The notes beneath the pieces were generated by a model. It made no database searches. It was not told the DNA's origin and saw only the letters and a program-made list of their open reading frames with translations. From Flavobacterium litorale (GTDB taxonomy: Bacteria; Bacteroidota; Bacteroidia; Flavobacteriales; Flavobacteriaceae): 64,000 bases of DNA. The position numbers and the translations under genes were made by a program. Below are positions 18,865-27,632 of the stretch, piece after piece. Where the stretch lies: assembly GCF_019613795.1 (NCBI RefSeq), contig NZ_CP080429.1, positions 1,331,501 to 1,395,500 on the forward strand. Reading direction: 5' to 3'. Positions within the stretch are counted from its first letter, which is position 1; every line of letters starts with the position of its first letter.

Positions 18865-19932
18865 TTATAGTGTATTAACGTTGTTTAGGTCTTCAAAAGC
18901 CTGCTCAAGTCTTTTGTTAAAAGTAAGTTCGCCTTCGCGTACCCATTTTCTTGGGTCGTAGTGTTTTTTGTTCGGTACATCGTCACCCTCAGGGTTACCA
19001 ATTTGCGATTTTAAATATTCTGCTTTTGCCCCCATATAATCGCGTACCCCTTCGGTATAAGCATACTGTAGGTCGGTATCAATATTCATTTTAATAACAC
19101 CATAACCAATAGCTTCTCTTATTTCCTCTAGTGTGGAACCTGAACCTCCGTGGAAAACAAAATCTACAGGGTTAGCCTCTGTATTAAATTTCTTTTGCAC
19201 GTACTCTTGCGAGTTTTTGAGAATTTTTGGTGTAAGTTTTACATTACCAGGTTTGTACACCCCGTGTACGTTACCAAAAGCAGCAGCAACCGTAAAACGG
19301 TTAGATACTTTACTTAGTTCTTCGTACGCATAAGCTACCTCGTCGGGTTGTGTGTATAGTTTAGAGCTATCAACATCTGTATTATCAACACCATCTTCCT
19401 CACCACCCGTAATACCAAGCTCAATCTCTAGGGTCATTCCCATTTTGCTCATTCGGGTAAGGTATGTTTTACATATCTCAATATTCTCCTCGATAGGCTC
19501 TTCCGATAAATCAATCATGTGTGAGCTGAATAATGGTTTTCCGTGTGCAGCAAAATGTGCTTCGCTAGCATCTAATAAACCATCTATCCAAGGGAGTAAT
19601 TTTTTAGCACAGTGATCTGTGTGTAGTATAACTGTTGCTCCGTAAGCCTCGGCAAGCGTGTGTATGTGTTTTGCTCCTGCAATTGAACCAAGTATAGCCG
19701 ACTGCTGCCCATCGTTAGATAATCCTTTTCCTGCGTTAAATGACCCTCCACCGTTAGAAAACTGTATAATAACGGGTGCATTTAATTTTGCAGCAGTTTC
19801 CATAACACTATTAATGGTACTAGAGCCTGTAACGTTTACTGCAGGTAATGCAAAGCCTTTTTGTTTGGCATAATCGAAAATTTCCTGAACCTGATCGCCG
19901 GTAGCTACACCGGGTTTAATATTATGAGCCAT
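18865..19932 (-). CDS. fbaA: Class II fructose-bisphosphate aldolase
   Basis: A 355-residue class IIA aldolase, the zinc enzyme that interconverts fructose-1,6-bisphosphate with DHAP and glyceraldehyde-3-phosphate. Visible features: ALPAVNVTGSSTINSVMETA at the N-terminus, the catalytic/zinc region LHTDHCAKKLLPW, the acidic loop EIELGITGGEEDGVDN, the zinc His region VAAAFGNVHGVYKPG, and VFHGGSGST for phosphate binding. Length matches the E. coli FbaA class. Confidence 0.96.
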   Translation of the reverse strand: MAHNIKPGVATGDQVQEIFDYAKQKGFALPAVNVTGSSTINSVMETAAKLNAPVIIQFSNGGGSFNAGKGLSNDGQQSAILGSIAGAKHIHTLAEAYGATVILHTDHCAKKLLPWIDGLLDASEAHFAAHGKPLFSSHMIDLSEEPIEENIEICKTYLTRMSKMGMTLEIELGITGGEEDGVDNTDVDSSKLYTQPDEVAYAYEELSKVSNRFTVAAAFGNVHGVYKPGNVKLTPKILKNSQEYVQKKFNTEANPVDFVFHGGSGSTLEEIREAIGYGVIKMNIDTDLQYAYTEGVRDYMGAKAEYLKSQIGNPEGDDVPNKKHYDPRKWVREGELTFNKRLEQAFEDLNNVNTL

Positions 19933-19979
19933 TATTTGTTGATTTTAGAGTTTGATGTACAAAAATAGTATTTTTAAGT

Positions 19980-22550
19980 TTAGAAAGGATAATTAATTCC
20001 GACATTGTAAACAGCGTTTGCCAGATTATATTCTTTAAACCACCTGTCATTCACAGGTCTGCCTGGGTCGTAGGTTTTAAAACCAAGATCCAATCGTATT
20101 ACAAAAAAATTAAAATCGTAACGAATTCCAAAACCAGAACCCAATGCTAAATCCTGAAGCGAACTTAAGCCATTAAAAGTATAATCGGGGTCATCTTGGT
20201 CATCAAAAACATTCCAAATATTACCTACATCGCCAAACACAGCACCTTTTAGTTGCCCCAGTATATCAAACCGCAGTTCGGCACTGTATGCCATTTTTAA
20301 GTTGGCTTCATTAAAGTCGTTTAATCCGCCACTTCTACCAGGTCCGAGGCTGTACGATTGCCATGCACGATTGTCGTTACTACCACCTGCAAAGTAACTT
20401 CGAATAAAGGGGATTGATTTGGAGTTGCCATACGGTACAGCAAGCCCAAAAAAGGCACGCATTGCAAGTACTTTTCCCTGTTTTAAATCAAAATGCTTAA
20501 TAAAATCTACTTCCCCCTTTACATATTGCGAGTATTCTACATCCAGTATGGTTTTATTACCGCTTGCACTTCTGTTGCCGCTATCGGTTAACGACGATAG
20601 TAGTGCAAGTGCATTACCAGCCGTTTCTATTTTGGTTTTAAAAATGAAGAAACCATTATCAGTAAGGTTTTCCCTAGATGTGGTAGTGTATGTAAAGTTG
20701 GACGAAGCTATTAGGTTATTTTCTGTAAGCCTGTTTTTCCGCTCTTCAATACTTCGTACGTCCTGTTTGTCGTTTGCCGAAACGGTAATGGCATCGCTCG
20801 TTACATCGTCAATAAAACCATCAGTACCACTTTCTATTATTAATTGTTTATCGTTATTGGGATTATCGTCTGGTACAAAATAATCAGGGTTTATAGAGCC
20901 TACATACGAATTGGCAATATCGTTTAATCTATCGTAAGAGGTATTGTATACATTAAAATAATTTTGTGGGTTTACATTACGTACGTACTGTATATTAAAA
21001 AAATCCAAACGTGCTGTAACATTTTCTTTTGGTGTCCAGTTGTAATTTAAAACACCCGAGAAACTCTCCTTATCCAAACCAATATTTTGCTGCCTGCTTA
21101 TACCAAAAGTCATGAGTGTAGACGGAATCATACTTTTGGGTATAATTATATCGGTATTAAAAGGGAAAAATAATCTGGGGAAGCTAAGTTTCGCATCGGC
21201 ACCATACTCTAAAATATTAAAAAAGCTTTGGTCGGCAATATCAGGGTCGCTGGAAGAACCTATGTTACCCCTAACGGTAAGATCCAGAATTTCTGCCCCG
21301 CGAAATAAATTTCGTATGGAAATACCCGTACTACCCTCAATACCTACATCCTGAATATTGGAGTGTGTGAGGTCTATCGAGGCAATAAACTTAAACCGTT
21401 CTCTTGGTGTAAGGTAAATATTTGTTATTAGCGAGCCTTCGTTTGTATTCGTACTATCTATAATATACTCTATAGTAGGATAATCAAAAACCCTTAAATT
21501 GTTCAGGTAACGCGATGTTAGTATTCGTGTAGAATCAGAATAGATACTACCAGGCATTATAAAAACAGGGTTGGTAAGTGCCTGCGACCTATAGTTAATT
21601 TTACCTGTGCTAAAAATATTAAAACCTTTGTGCGATGTACTGTCTATAGCTTGGCTTTCATCGGCAGGGTTTTTGGTGTAAATATTTACCTCTTTTATTT
21701 TATAGAGTTTAAACGGGCGGGTGTAGGTAGTATCCTCCTCGCGTATGGTTTGGTCATCAATAATTAAATCTACATTAGCTTTATAACCTGTATTTACCGT
21801 ATCTACTACGTAGGATATATTATTCTGCTGAAAAGTATAAGCACCTCTGTTTCTAAAAAAAGTAGTAATGCGTTCGCGTTCCTCAGTAAAATCACTTTCG
21901 TTGTATTGTTTGTTGCTTTTTAGTACCGATTTTTTTGTTGTAGTTTGGTATAAACTATCCAGTACAGGTGTTGCTATATAGGGTGTTATAGAATCTACCA
22001 CGTAGGGTTTGCCTGTAGTAACGTTATAATTTACCTTTGCTTTTTTATTTCCTAACGTATCAATACTGAATCCAATTTTGGTGCGGAAAAAACCTTGCTT
22101 GTAATAGTGTGCCATAAGCCTGTTGGCAGATTTTCGTACTCGTGCAGGATCTACAATTACGGGTGGTTCACCTACTTTTTTAAGGAACTTACTATATCCT
22201 GATACTATAAAGGAATTCCCTAAACGTTGCACTTGCTTATCAGATAGTAATTTTTGTAACGATTCGCGTCGTCCAGGCTTACGATCTAACCATGCCTGAT
22301 ACGAAGAATCGGCATTTGGCTTTGCTAAGTTATATAGGTGTAACCTTAAATGATACCCAAGTATACTGCTATTAGGCTGCTGATAAAGTTGCGCTTTAAG
22401 TTCATCGGTGTTTTTAGACTCTCCATTTACTACAATATCATTTTTCTCTAAGAGATGCTTTCCATCGGGAACTCGCTTTATAAGAGAGCACGAATAGAAA
22501 AGGAAACCTGATAATATAAATAGTGCTATTTTTGTTGTTTTATTTCTCAA
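19980..22550 (-). CDS. tamL: TamL-type BamA/Omp85-family outer-membrane lipoprotein
   Basis: An Omp85 protein with a long POTRA region (about residues 30-400) and a C-terminal beta-barrel ending in a family-type final strand (YNVGINYPF). The N-terminus is a lipoprotein signal with lipobox LFYSCSL; TamL, the Bacteroidota BamA paralogue, is described as lipid-anchored, which fits. The open frame extends to 22607, but the only start that gives a clean signal peptide and avoids overlap with the divergent methyltransferase is TTG at 22550 (856 residues). It probably assembles or inserts outer-membrane proteins. Confidence 0.87.
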   Translation of the reverse strand: MRNKTTKIALFILSGFLFYSCSLIKRVPDGKHLLEKNDIVVNGESKNTDELKAQLYQQPNSSILGYHLRLHLYNLAKPNADSSYQAWLDRKPGRRESLQKLLSDKQVQRLGNSFIVSGYSKFLKKVGEPPVIVDPARVRKSANRLMAHYYKQGFFRTKIGFSIDTLGNKKAKVNYNVTTGKPYVVDSITPYIATPVLDSLYQTTTKKSVLKSNKQYNESDFTEERERITTFFRNRGAYTFQQNNISYVVDTVNTGYKANVDLIIDDQTIREEDTTYTRPFKLYKIKEVNIYTKNPADESQAIDSTSHKGFNIFSTGKINYRSQALTNPVFIMPGSIYSDSTRILTSRYLNNLRVFDYPTIEYIIDSTNTNEGSLITNIYLTPRERFKFIASIDLTHSNIQDVGIEGSTGISIRNLFRGAEILDLTVRGNIGSSSDPDIADQSFFNILEYGADAKLSFPRLFFPFNTDIIIPKSMIPSTLMTFGISRQQNIGLDKESFSGVLNYNWTPKENVTARLDFFNIQYVRNVNPQNYFNVYNTSYDRLNDIANSYVGSINPDYFVPDDNPNNDKQLIIESGTDGFIDDVTSDAITVSANDKQDVRSIEERKNRLTENNLIASSNFTYTTTSRENLTDNGFFIFKTKIETAGNALALLSSLTDSGNRSASGNKTILDVEYSQYVKGEVDFIKHFDLKQGKVLAMRAFFGLAVPYGNSKSIPFIRSYFAGGSNDNRAWQSYSLGPGRSGGLNDFNEANLKMAYSAELRFDILGQLKGAVFGDVGNIWNVFDDQDDPDYTFNGLSSLQDLALGSGFGIRYDFNFFVIRLDLGFKTYDPGRPVNDRWFKEYNLANAVYNVGINYPF

Positions 22551-22589
22551 GACGGTAATACCAAATAATAATTCAAAAATACATTTTTT

Positions 22590-23327
22590 ATGGTTAGTAA
22601 AAACCAAATTAAACTAATAACGGCGTTACAGCAAAAAAAATACCGAAAACAACACAAATTGTTTATTGCCGAAGGAATAAAAGTGGTAGAGGAGTTACTT
22701 AACTCTAATTTTGAGTTGCACGAACTGTACACAACGCAGCCTGTTTTTGATGGAATTACTAATGCCAATATTATAACGATTACCGAAGCCGAATTAAAAA
22801 AAATAAGTGCACTTACCACTCCAAATACTTGTTTGGCAGTTTTTAAAATGCCCGATGAAAAGCAACCTGCTAATACAGGGCTTATTGTGGCATTAGACGA
22901 TGTGCGCGACCCTGGAAACTTAGGGACTATTGTACGGCTGTGCGATTGGTTTGGTATTAAGCACTTGGTATGTTCGGAGCAAAGCGTAGATGTATTTAAC
23001 CCCAAAGTAGTGCAAGCTACTATGGGCAGTATTACACGTGTAAATGTGGTATATACTAATTTAGAGGATTATATTGCTGCTAGCCCGTTACCTGTTTTTG
23101 GTACTTTTATGGATGGCAAAAATATTTATAATGAGCAACTACCACAAGAAGGTATTATTGTTATGGGTAACGAAGCCAACGGAATATCTGATACGATAGC
23201 GCAAAAAGTAACGCATAAAATAGCTATACCCCGATTTGGAAAGTTACAGGAAACCGAAAGTTTAAACGTAGCAACGGCTACCAGTATAGTGCTGAGCGAA
23301 TTCCGAAGAAATTTTAGTGGAATGTAA
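22590..23327 (+). CDS. SpoU/TrmH-family RNA 2'-O-methyltransferase
   Basis: A 245-residue SPOUT methyltransferase. It has an N-terminal substrate-binding domain (about 1-85, starting KNQIKLITALQQKKYRKQHK, LFIAEGIKVVEELL) and a C-terminal SpoU domain with the three motifs: LDDVRDPGNLGTIVRLCDWF, IVMGNEANGIS and IPRFGKLQETESLNVATATSI. It transfers methyl from SAM to a ribose 2'-OH in rRNA or tRNA; the exact site is unknown. It is divergent from tamL (39 bases) and convergent with porT, overlapping its end by 14 bases. Confidence 0.93.
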   Translation: MVSKNQIKLITALQQKKYRKQHKLFIAEGIKVVEELLNSNFELHELYTTQPVFDGITNANIITITEAELKKISALTTPNTCLAVFKMPDEKQPANTGLIVALDDVRDPGNLGTIVRLCDWFGIKHLVCSEQSVDVFNPKVVQATMGSITRVNVVYTNLEDYIAASPLPVFGTFMDGKNIYNEQLPQEGIIVMGNEANGISDTIAQKVTHKIAIPRFGKLQETESLNVATATSIVLSEFRRNFSGM

Positions 23328-24021
23328 AGTTTACGAATATAGCGCGCGTACGCATTGCCTCTATATTCCCCGTGTATGGACTGTTAGGATCGTTGTCCCG
23401 AACAAGCTCATCATTTAAACCAAATACGCCACGTATGGAGGGCGAGAATTTAAAATACTCAAAGTACAGGTCGACACCAAAACCAATTTCCCAGTTATTC
23501 GTTATTCGTTTCATACGAAAAAGCCCCGAAAGGTTATCGTCCTGTGCATCCTCGTTACTCGATAGGTTAAGCGTTCGAGAAAAACCACCTACAAGGTACG
23601 GGCGTACATTCCCTGTTCTTTTAGATGAGAATTTTAGTAGTAACGGAAAATGAATATAGGTAGATTTTACTTCTCTAAGCCTATCAAATTCATCCGCTAC
23701 CTCTGGGAAACTCAAATTTCGTTGGGTATAAATTAAGCCAGGTTCAAATCGTAAATCCAGATATTCAAAAAGGCGTAGGTTACCTACCAACCCTACGTTA
23801 AAACCTGTAGTTCCCTTTACCTCTACATCCACACCTGGGTCATCAATATAATCCATTTTAAAACCATAGCTATTAAAACCCAAAAAATAACCCCAGTGTA
23901 CACGCTGCTTATCAAAATTTTCGAGGTTAACAATAGGGTCTTTTGCAAATACCTGTGTACCAAACTGCGCTTGGCAGAGTAGCCCTGTTAGTAATGCCGT
24001 ATATAAAAAAAGTTTTTTCAT
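23314..24021 (-). CDS. porT: PorT-like outer-membrane protein (type IX secretion)
   Basis: A 235-residue beta-barrel protein (outer-membrane beta-barrel domain, porin_family/PorT type). I chose ATG 24021, which gives the signal peptide KKLFLYTALLTGLLCQAQ; the open frame reaches 24060 but would overlap menG. PorT/SprT is needed for the type IX secretion system, and in Flavobacteriia it is found next to menG/ubiE and an RNA methyltransferase, exactly as here; the gap to menG is one base. Family identity rests on length, barrel pattern and context, so a generic PorT-family porin is the alternative. Confidence 0.75.
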   Translation of the reverse strand: MKKLFLYTALLTGLLCQAQFGTQVFAKDPIVNLENFDKQRVHWGYFLGFNSYGFKMDYIDDPGVDVEVKGTTGFNVGLVGNLRLFEYLDLRFEPGLIYTQRNLSFPEVADEFDRLREVKSTYIHFPLLLKFSSKRTGNVRPYLVGGFSRTLNLSSNEDAQDDNLSGLFRMKRITNNWEIGFGVDLYFEYFKFSPSIRGVFGLNDELVRDNDPNSPYTGNIEAMRTRAIFVNFTFH

Positions 24022-24022
24022 G

Positions 24023-24754
24023 TTACTTTTTTGAAGCGGAATAAATTGTAGCCACGCCAAATGTTTGTGGCAAATTCTGTACCTCTATAAACCCAATTTT
24101 TCTCAAAATATTGTTTAACGCTTCGCCATACGGAAAAACCGATGCTGACTCGCTTAAATAGGCATATGCCGATTTATCTTTAGAGAATAATTTGCCAATA
24201 GCAGGCAATATAAATTTAGAGTAAAACGTATACCCTTGTTTGTACGGAAATTGGGTAGGCACGGATGTTTCGAGGATTACAAAAATGCCTCCGGGTTTTA
24301 AAACCCTTAAAATCTCGGAAAGTCCTTTCTCCAACGTTTCAAAGTTACGAACGCCAAAAGCTACTGTTATGGCATCAAAATAATTATCGTCAAACGGTAA
24401 ATTTTCGCTGTCTGCCAATACCATTTTTATTTTGTTGTCCATTTTACGCTCGGCTATTTTTTTACGCCCCACGTCCAGCATTCCTGCCGATATATCTGCC
24501 CCTATAATCTCGGTAGCCGATGTATTCGCCATCAATATAGCCAAATCGCCCGTACCCGTAGCAATATCCAGTATGGTTTGCGGTTGGGTATCTGCCACCA
24601 TTTTAAGTACTTTTTTACGCCATTTAACATCTATACCAAACGAGATTACGCGGTTAAGCCCATCGTACTTCTCAGAAATGGTATCAAACATTTGGGCAAC
24701 TTGCTCTTTTTTGCCCAGTTCAGAATCCTTATATGGCGTTACGTTTTTTGGCAT
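24023..24754 (-). CDS. menG: Demethylmenaquinone methyltransferase
   Basis: A 243-residue class I SAM methyltransferase of the UbiE/MenG family (also called ubiE), which methylates demethylmenaquinone in the last step of menaquinone synthesis. Motifs: [19 protein letters not shown] at the N-terminus, the SAM loop [31 protein letters not shown], and FGVRNFE. As Bacteroidota respire with menaquinone, menG is the better name. It is followed after one base by porT. Confidence 0.95.
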   Translation of the reverse strand: MPKNVTPYKDSELGKKEQVAQMFDTISEKYDGLNRVISFGIDVKWRKKVLKMVADTQPQTILDIATGTGDLAILMANTSATEIIGADISAGMLDVGRKKIAERKMDNKIKMVLADSENLPFDDNYFDAITVAFGVRNFETLEKGLSEILRVLKPGGIFVILETSVPTQFPYKQGYTFYSKFILPAIGKLFSKDKSAYAYLSESASVFPYGEALNNILRKIGFIEVQNLPQTFGVATIYSASKK

Positions 24755-24859
24755 TTTTTTATTTTGTGCAAAGATAACAGAACTTTTAATACTAACAGGC
24801 TATTATTAATGCAACCCTACTGTGCTAACATAAAATTATAATCTGTTGAAGCCAATGCC

Positions 24860-25468
24860 TTAACGGATTATAGTCCTAAAGGTAAGGTTTACACGTGGAG
24901 TGTTTACCCGTTTTGTAGGGGGTAACCTGTGTAGCCAATGGGTTTGCGTATTGCCTTTCATTACCAGTAGGCTGCCATGCTCTAAAATAACCGATACGGT
25001 TGTTTTATCCTGCTTGTGTTTAAAGGCAAATTTACGTGCAGCCCCAAAACTAACCGATGCTATTGCCCCATTTTTCTTTAAGTCCTTTTCGGCATCGCTG
25101 TGCCATGCCATCCCTTCACTCCCGTCGTGGTATAGGTTAAGTAGGCACGAGTTGTAGGTTTCGCCCGTATGCTCTTCTACACTATTTTTTAGTTTGGTAA
25201 GTGTTGGGGTAAAGGGTAGTGCTTTTTTGGTTATTTTACTGTAGGTGTATTCAAAGGGTTGCTCGGCATACCACGCTACTTTGCGTTTGGTAGTTATGAG
25301 TTTTCCAAAAATAATAGCCTCATCATTTTTCCATTCAATACTATTTAGTAAATAATCTAAATAATAATCCGCTTCCTTTTTAGTAAATACAGTACCATAA
25401 TGGTGTACTGTACCGTCATAAGGTAATAGGTTAGTTTCATTACTAGGTTTGTTATTGAATAAGTCCAT
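24860..25468 (-). CDS. alkB: AlkB-type alpha-ketoglutarate-dependent DNA repair dioxygenase
   Basis: A 202-residue Fe(II)/2-oxoglutarate dioxygenase that reverses 1-methyladenine and 3-methylcytosine by oxidation. Iron ligands are His123 and Asp125 (WHSD) with His179 (LHRLP); Arg191 and Arg197 of the RxxxxxR pair bind 2-oxoglutarate and substrate. It resembles the plant/bacterial AlkB2-like short form. It is the last gene of a four-gene minus-strand alkylation-repair operon and overlaps the preceding Ada-like zinc protein by 17 bases. Confidence 0.93.
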   Translation of the reverse strand: MDLFNNKPSNETNLLPYDGTVHHYGTVFTKKEADYYLDYLLNSIEWKNDEAIIFGKLITTKRKVAWYAEQPFEYTYSKITKKALPFTPTLTKLKNSVEEHTGETYNSCLLNLYHDGSEGMAWHSDAEKDLKKNGAIASVSFGAARKFAFKHKQDKTTVSVILEHGSLLVMKGNTQTHWLHRLPPTKRVNTPRVNLTFRTIIR

Positions 25469-25700
25469 TTTTCCAAATTTTATAAGCTGCTTTCATACAA
25501 TGTCCACATGGTCTATAACCTTGTGTAAGGGCTTCGTTTTCTGAAGTGAAAAACACACGATTTTTACGATACATTCGTTTTCCTGACTTGCATTGCAAAG
25601 TTCCGTAAATTTTTAAATTTCGATTACCTCCATACTGAATATGTTGGTTTTTTATTAATGCTCTTATTTGCTGCTCACTTGTTTTAAGATGTTCTATCAT
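25452..25700 (-). CDS. Stand-alone Ada-like metal-binding domain protein
   Basis: An 82-residue protein matching only the N-terminal metal-binding domain of Ada. Conserved features are KIYGTLQCKSGKRM, the VFFTSENEA segment and GYRPCGHC. Cys37, Cys65 and Cys68 align with Ada Cys38, Cys69 and Cys72; the fourth ligand (Ada Cys42) is Lys41 here. In Ada, Cys38 accepts methyl from phosphotriesters and thereby activates transcription. This mini-protein may sense methylphosphotriesters in trans, but that is inference. It is 8 bases after the dioxygenase gene and overlaps alkB. Confidence 0.85.
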   Translation of the reverse strand: MIEHLKTSEQQIRALIKNQHIQYGGNRNLKIYGTLQCKSGKRMYRKNRVFFTSENEALTQGYRPCGHCMKAAYKIWKNGLIQ

Positions 25701-25708
25701 AGATGTTC

Positions 25709-26422
25709 TTAATTTGTAGCATCATGAAAAATAATGCCCAATGTAAACCTGTTGCCACTATGCAGTTCGCTAACACCGTGTTTCATGTTAGCACGATAAT
25801 AACCTCTTATGCTTTTTACAGGTCTAAAGTTCGTGGTAAACAAAAGCATATCTCCTTTTTTGGGTTTTAACACGATAGCTTTAGATTGAGCGCGAGGTAC
25901 CTGTTCTGTCAATACAAATTCTCCTCCAGTATAATCCTCATCAGGCTCGTTTAAAAATAATACTGTTTGAAGCGGAAAATAAACATCTCCATATAAATCT
26001 TGATGTAATGTGTTAAATCCGCCTATTCCATATTTTAAAATTAATGCAGTTGCTTTTTTTTGATCGTTGTTATGACATTGCTCTAAAAGCTCTTCGTGTA
26101 TAAGTGGGAATTGTTTATCTATATTCAATGCTTTCATCCACATGTTTGCAATAAGTGCTAAGTTTGGGTAAATACTTTCTCGTATAGATTGTATTATGCT
26201 AGGTAGTGGGTAATTGTAGTATTTGTATTCGCCTAGTCCAAAACGATGCCTCTCCATTGTAACTGTCTTTCTGTAAAGGTCAGGCGTGTTATAATCTTCT
26301 TTTAGATTCTCACATTCTGGATTATTTAGAAGATTAGGAATAATACAATATCCTCTCTGATGCATTTCTTCGGATACCTTTTGCCAGTCTATAGCGGCTA
26401 TTCGTCTAGTGATACTTTTCAT
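25709..26422 (-). CDS. 2OG-Fe(II) oxygenase of the Ada/AlkB operon
   Basis: A 237-residue dioxygenase of the group often found beside Ada and AlkB genes in bacteria. Markers: ERHRFGLGEYKYYNYPLP, iron ligands His140 and Asp142 in LHQDLYG, TGGEFVLTEQVPRAQS, and a C-terminal KHGVS...NRFTLGIIFHD segment, where His215 and Arg225 are the probable third iron ligand and 2-oxoglutarate anchor. Its substrate is not established; by neighbourhood it may act on alkylated nucleic acid or protein. Its start overlaps the stop of the upstream regulator by 4 bases. Confidence 0.88.
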   Translation of the reverse strand: MKSITRRIAAIDWQKVSEEMHQRGYCIIPNLLNNPECENLKEDYNTPDLYRKTVTMERHRFGLGEYKYYNYPLPSIIQSIRESIYPNLALIANMWMKALNIDKQFPLIHEELLEQCHNNDQKKATALILKYGIGGFNTLHQDLYGDVYFPLQTVLFLNEPDEDYTGGEFVLTEQVPRAQSKAIVLKPKKGDMLLFTTNFRPVKSIRGYYRANMKHGVSELHSGNRFTLGIIFHDATN

Positions 26423-27276
26423 AGCGCGGTATTTTCAAGGTCAGACTTAGCGCTTTCCCAACCAATAATAGCTGTTTTTCGCGTGTTACCCCACATATAA
26501 CCGCCTATATTACCTGTAGATTGTATTACACGATGACATGGAATAAGAAATGCTACAGGGTTGCTACCGATGGCTGTACCGATGGCTCTCGATGCAGTTG
26601 GTTTTTCTATAGCTGTTGCTACAGCACCATAGGTTGATAATTGCCCTGTTGGTATTTTTAATAATGCTTCCCAAACTTTTAGTTGAAAATCAGTACCTTT
26701 TAGATGGAGTTTAATTTCAGGTAACCTGTTTTGACTGTTGTCGAAAATAGATAATGCATTTTGCTGTAATAAATCGGTTTTATTATCAAATATAGCAGTG
26801 TTGAATTTTGCTTTTAGTTCTGAAAGTGCTTGTGTTTCGTTATCGTAAAAAGCCATGTAGCAAACACCTTTTTGTGTAGATGCAATAATAATATTACCAA
26901 AAGGACTTTGGGTGTAACTGTAGTTGATGGTTAAGTTTTTGCCTCCATTTTTATATTCGGCAGGAGTCATGCCTTCTATATTTACAAAAAGATCATGCAA
27001 TCTGCTAGTACCTGATAAGCCTGTTTCGTGAGCTGTTTCAAAAATTGTAGCGTTGTTTTCTTTTAGTAATTTTTTTGCATGTTCAATACTAATGTATTGT
27101 AAGAACTTTTTAGGACTTGTACCTGCCCAATCAGTAAACAATCGCTGAAAATGAAAAGGGCTTAAGTGTATTTTATTTGCAATACTATCTAGACTAGGTT
27201 GGTCTTTAAAGTTTGTTTTGATATACTCTATCGCAGCAGCAATGCGGGTGTAATTAATGTTTTCTTCTACACTCAT
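26419..27276 (-). CDS. AraC-type regulator fused to O6-alkylguanine-DNA methyltransferase
   Basis: A 285-residue fusion: AraC-family helix-turn-helix domain (about residues 8-108) followed by a methylguanine methyltransferase domain (about 120-275) with the active site Cys247 in IPCHRVI and the GxGGYxWG tail. This is Ada without its N-terminal phosphotriester-sensing zinc domain, which is encoded separately two genes downstream. It repairs O6-methylguanine by self-alkylation and is likely also the regulator of the operon. It is the first gene of the four-gene unit. Confidence 0.93.
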   Translation of the reverse strand: MSVEENINYTRIAAAIEYIKTNFKDQPSLDSIANKIHLSPFHFQRLFTDWAGTSPKKFLQYISIEHAKKLLKENNATIFETAHETGLSGTSRLHDLFVNIEGMTPAEYKNGGKNLTINYSYTQSPFGNIIIASTQKGVCYMAFYDNETQALSELKAKFNTAIFDNKTDLLQQNALSIFDNSQNRLPEIKLHLKGTDFQLKVWEALLKIPTGQLSTYGAVATAIEKPTASRAIGTAIGSNPVAFLIPCHRVIQSTGNIGGYMWGNTRKTAIIGWESAKSDLENTAL

Positions 27277-27380
27277 GATATTTCAATTTTATAGTGCAAA
27301 TATCTAAGTTATAATGTAGTGATAAAATCTGAAACTTGCTGATGTAGCGGTGTTAATGGGTAAAGTATTAAATGAATTTA

Positions 27381-27632
27381 TTATTCATAAACTGTAGCAC
27401 CACTCAAAATGTCAGCTAGAACTTGCCATGACGGTATATCTGCATTTGTTTTTTGTCCGGTATTATTATAATAGCCTTGAATGTCTTCTGCGTAGGCTGC
27501 TATTGCTTCTAAAAATAGATCTAACCTATTGTTTTCCCATTTTTCAGGATGGTTTTTGAAATCTTCTTGTAGTTCTTTAACAAATATTATAAAGTCTTCT
27601 CTGCTTTTTACGTAGCGAATTATATTATCCAT
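27381..27632 (-). CDS. DUF7660-family small protein
   Basis: An 83-residue acidic protein. The pattern REDFIIFVKELQEDF, then PEKWEN, LFLEAIAAYAEDIQGYYNN and the ending PSWQVLADILSGATVYE, is that of the small family I know as DUF7660. No signal peptide or membrane segment. Function unknown; relatives occur as singletons and near polymorphic-toxin loci, but nothing like that is next to it here. Its start overlaps the folA stop by 8 bases, so it is probably translated from the folA transcript. Confidence 0.7.
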   Translation of the reverse strand: MDNIIRYVKSREDFIIFVKELQEDFKNHPEKWENNRLDLFLEAIAAYAEDIQGYYNNTGQKTNADIPSWQVLADILSGATVYE

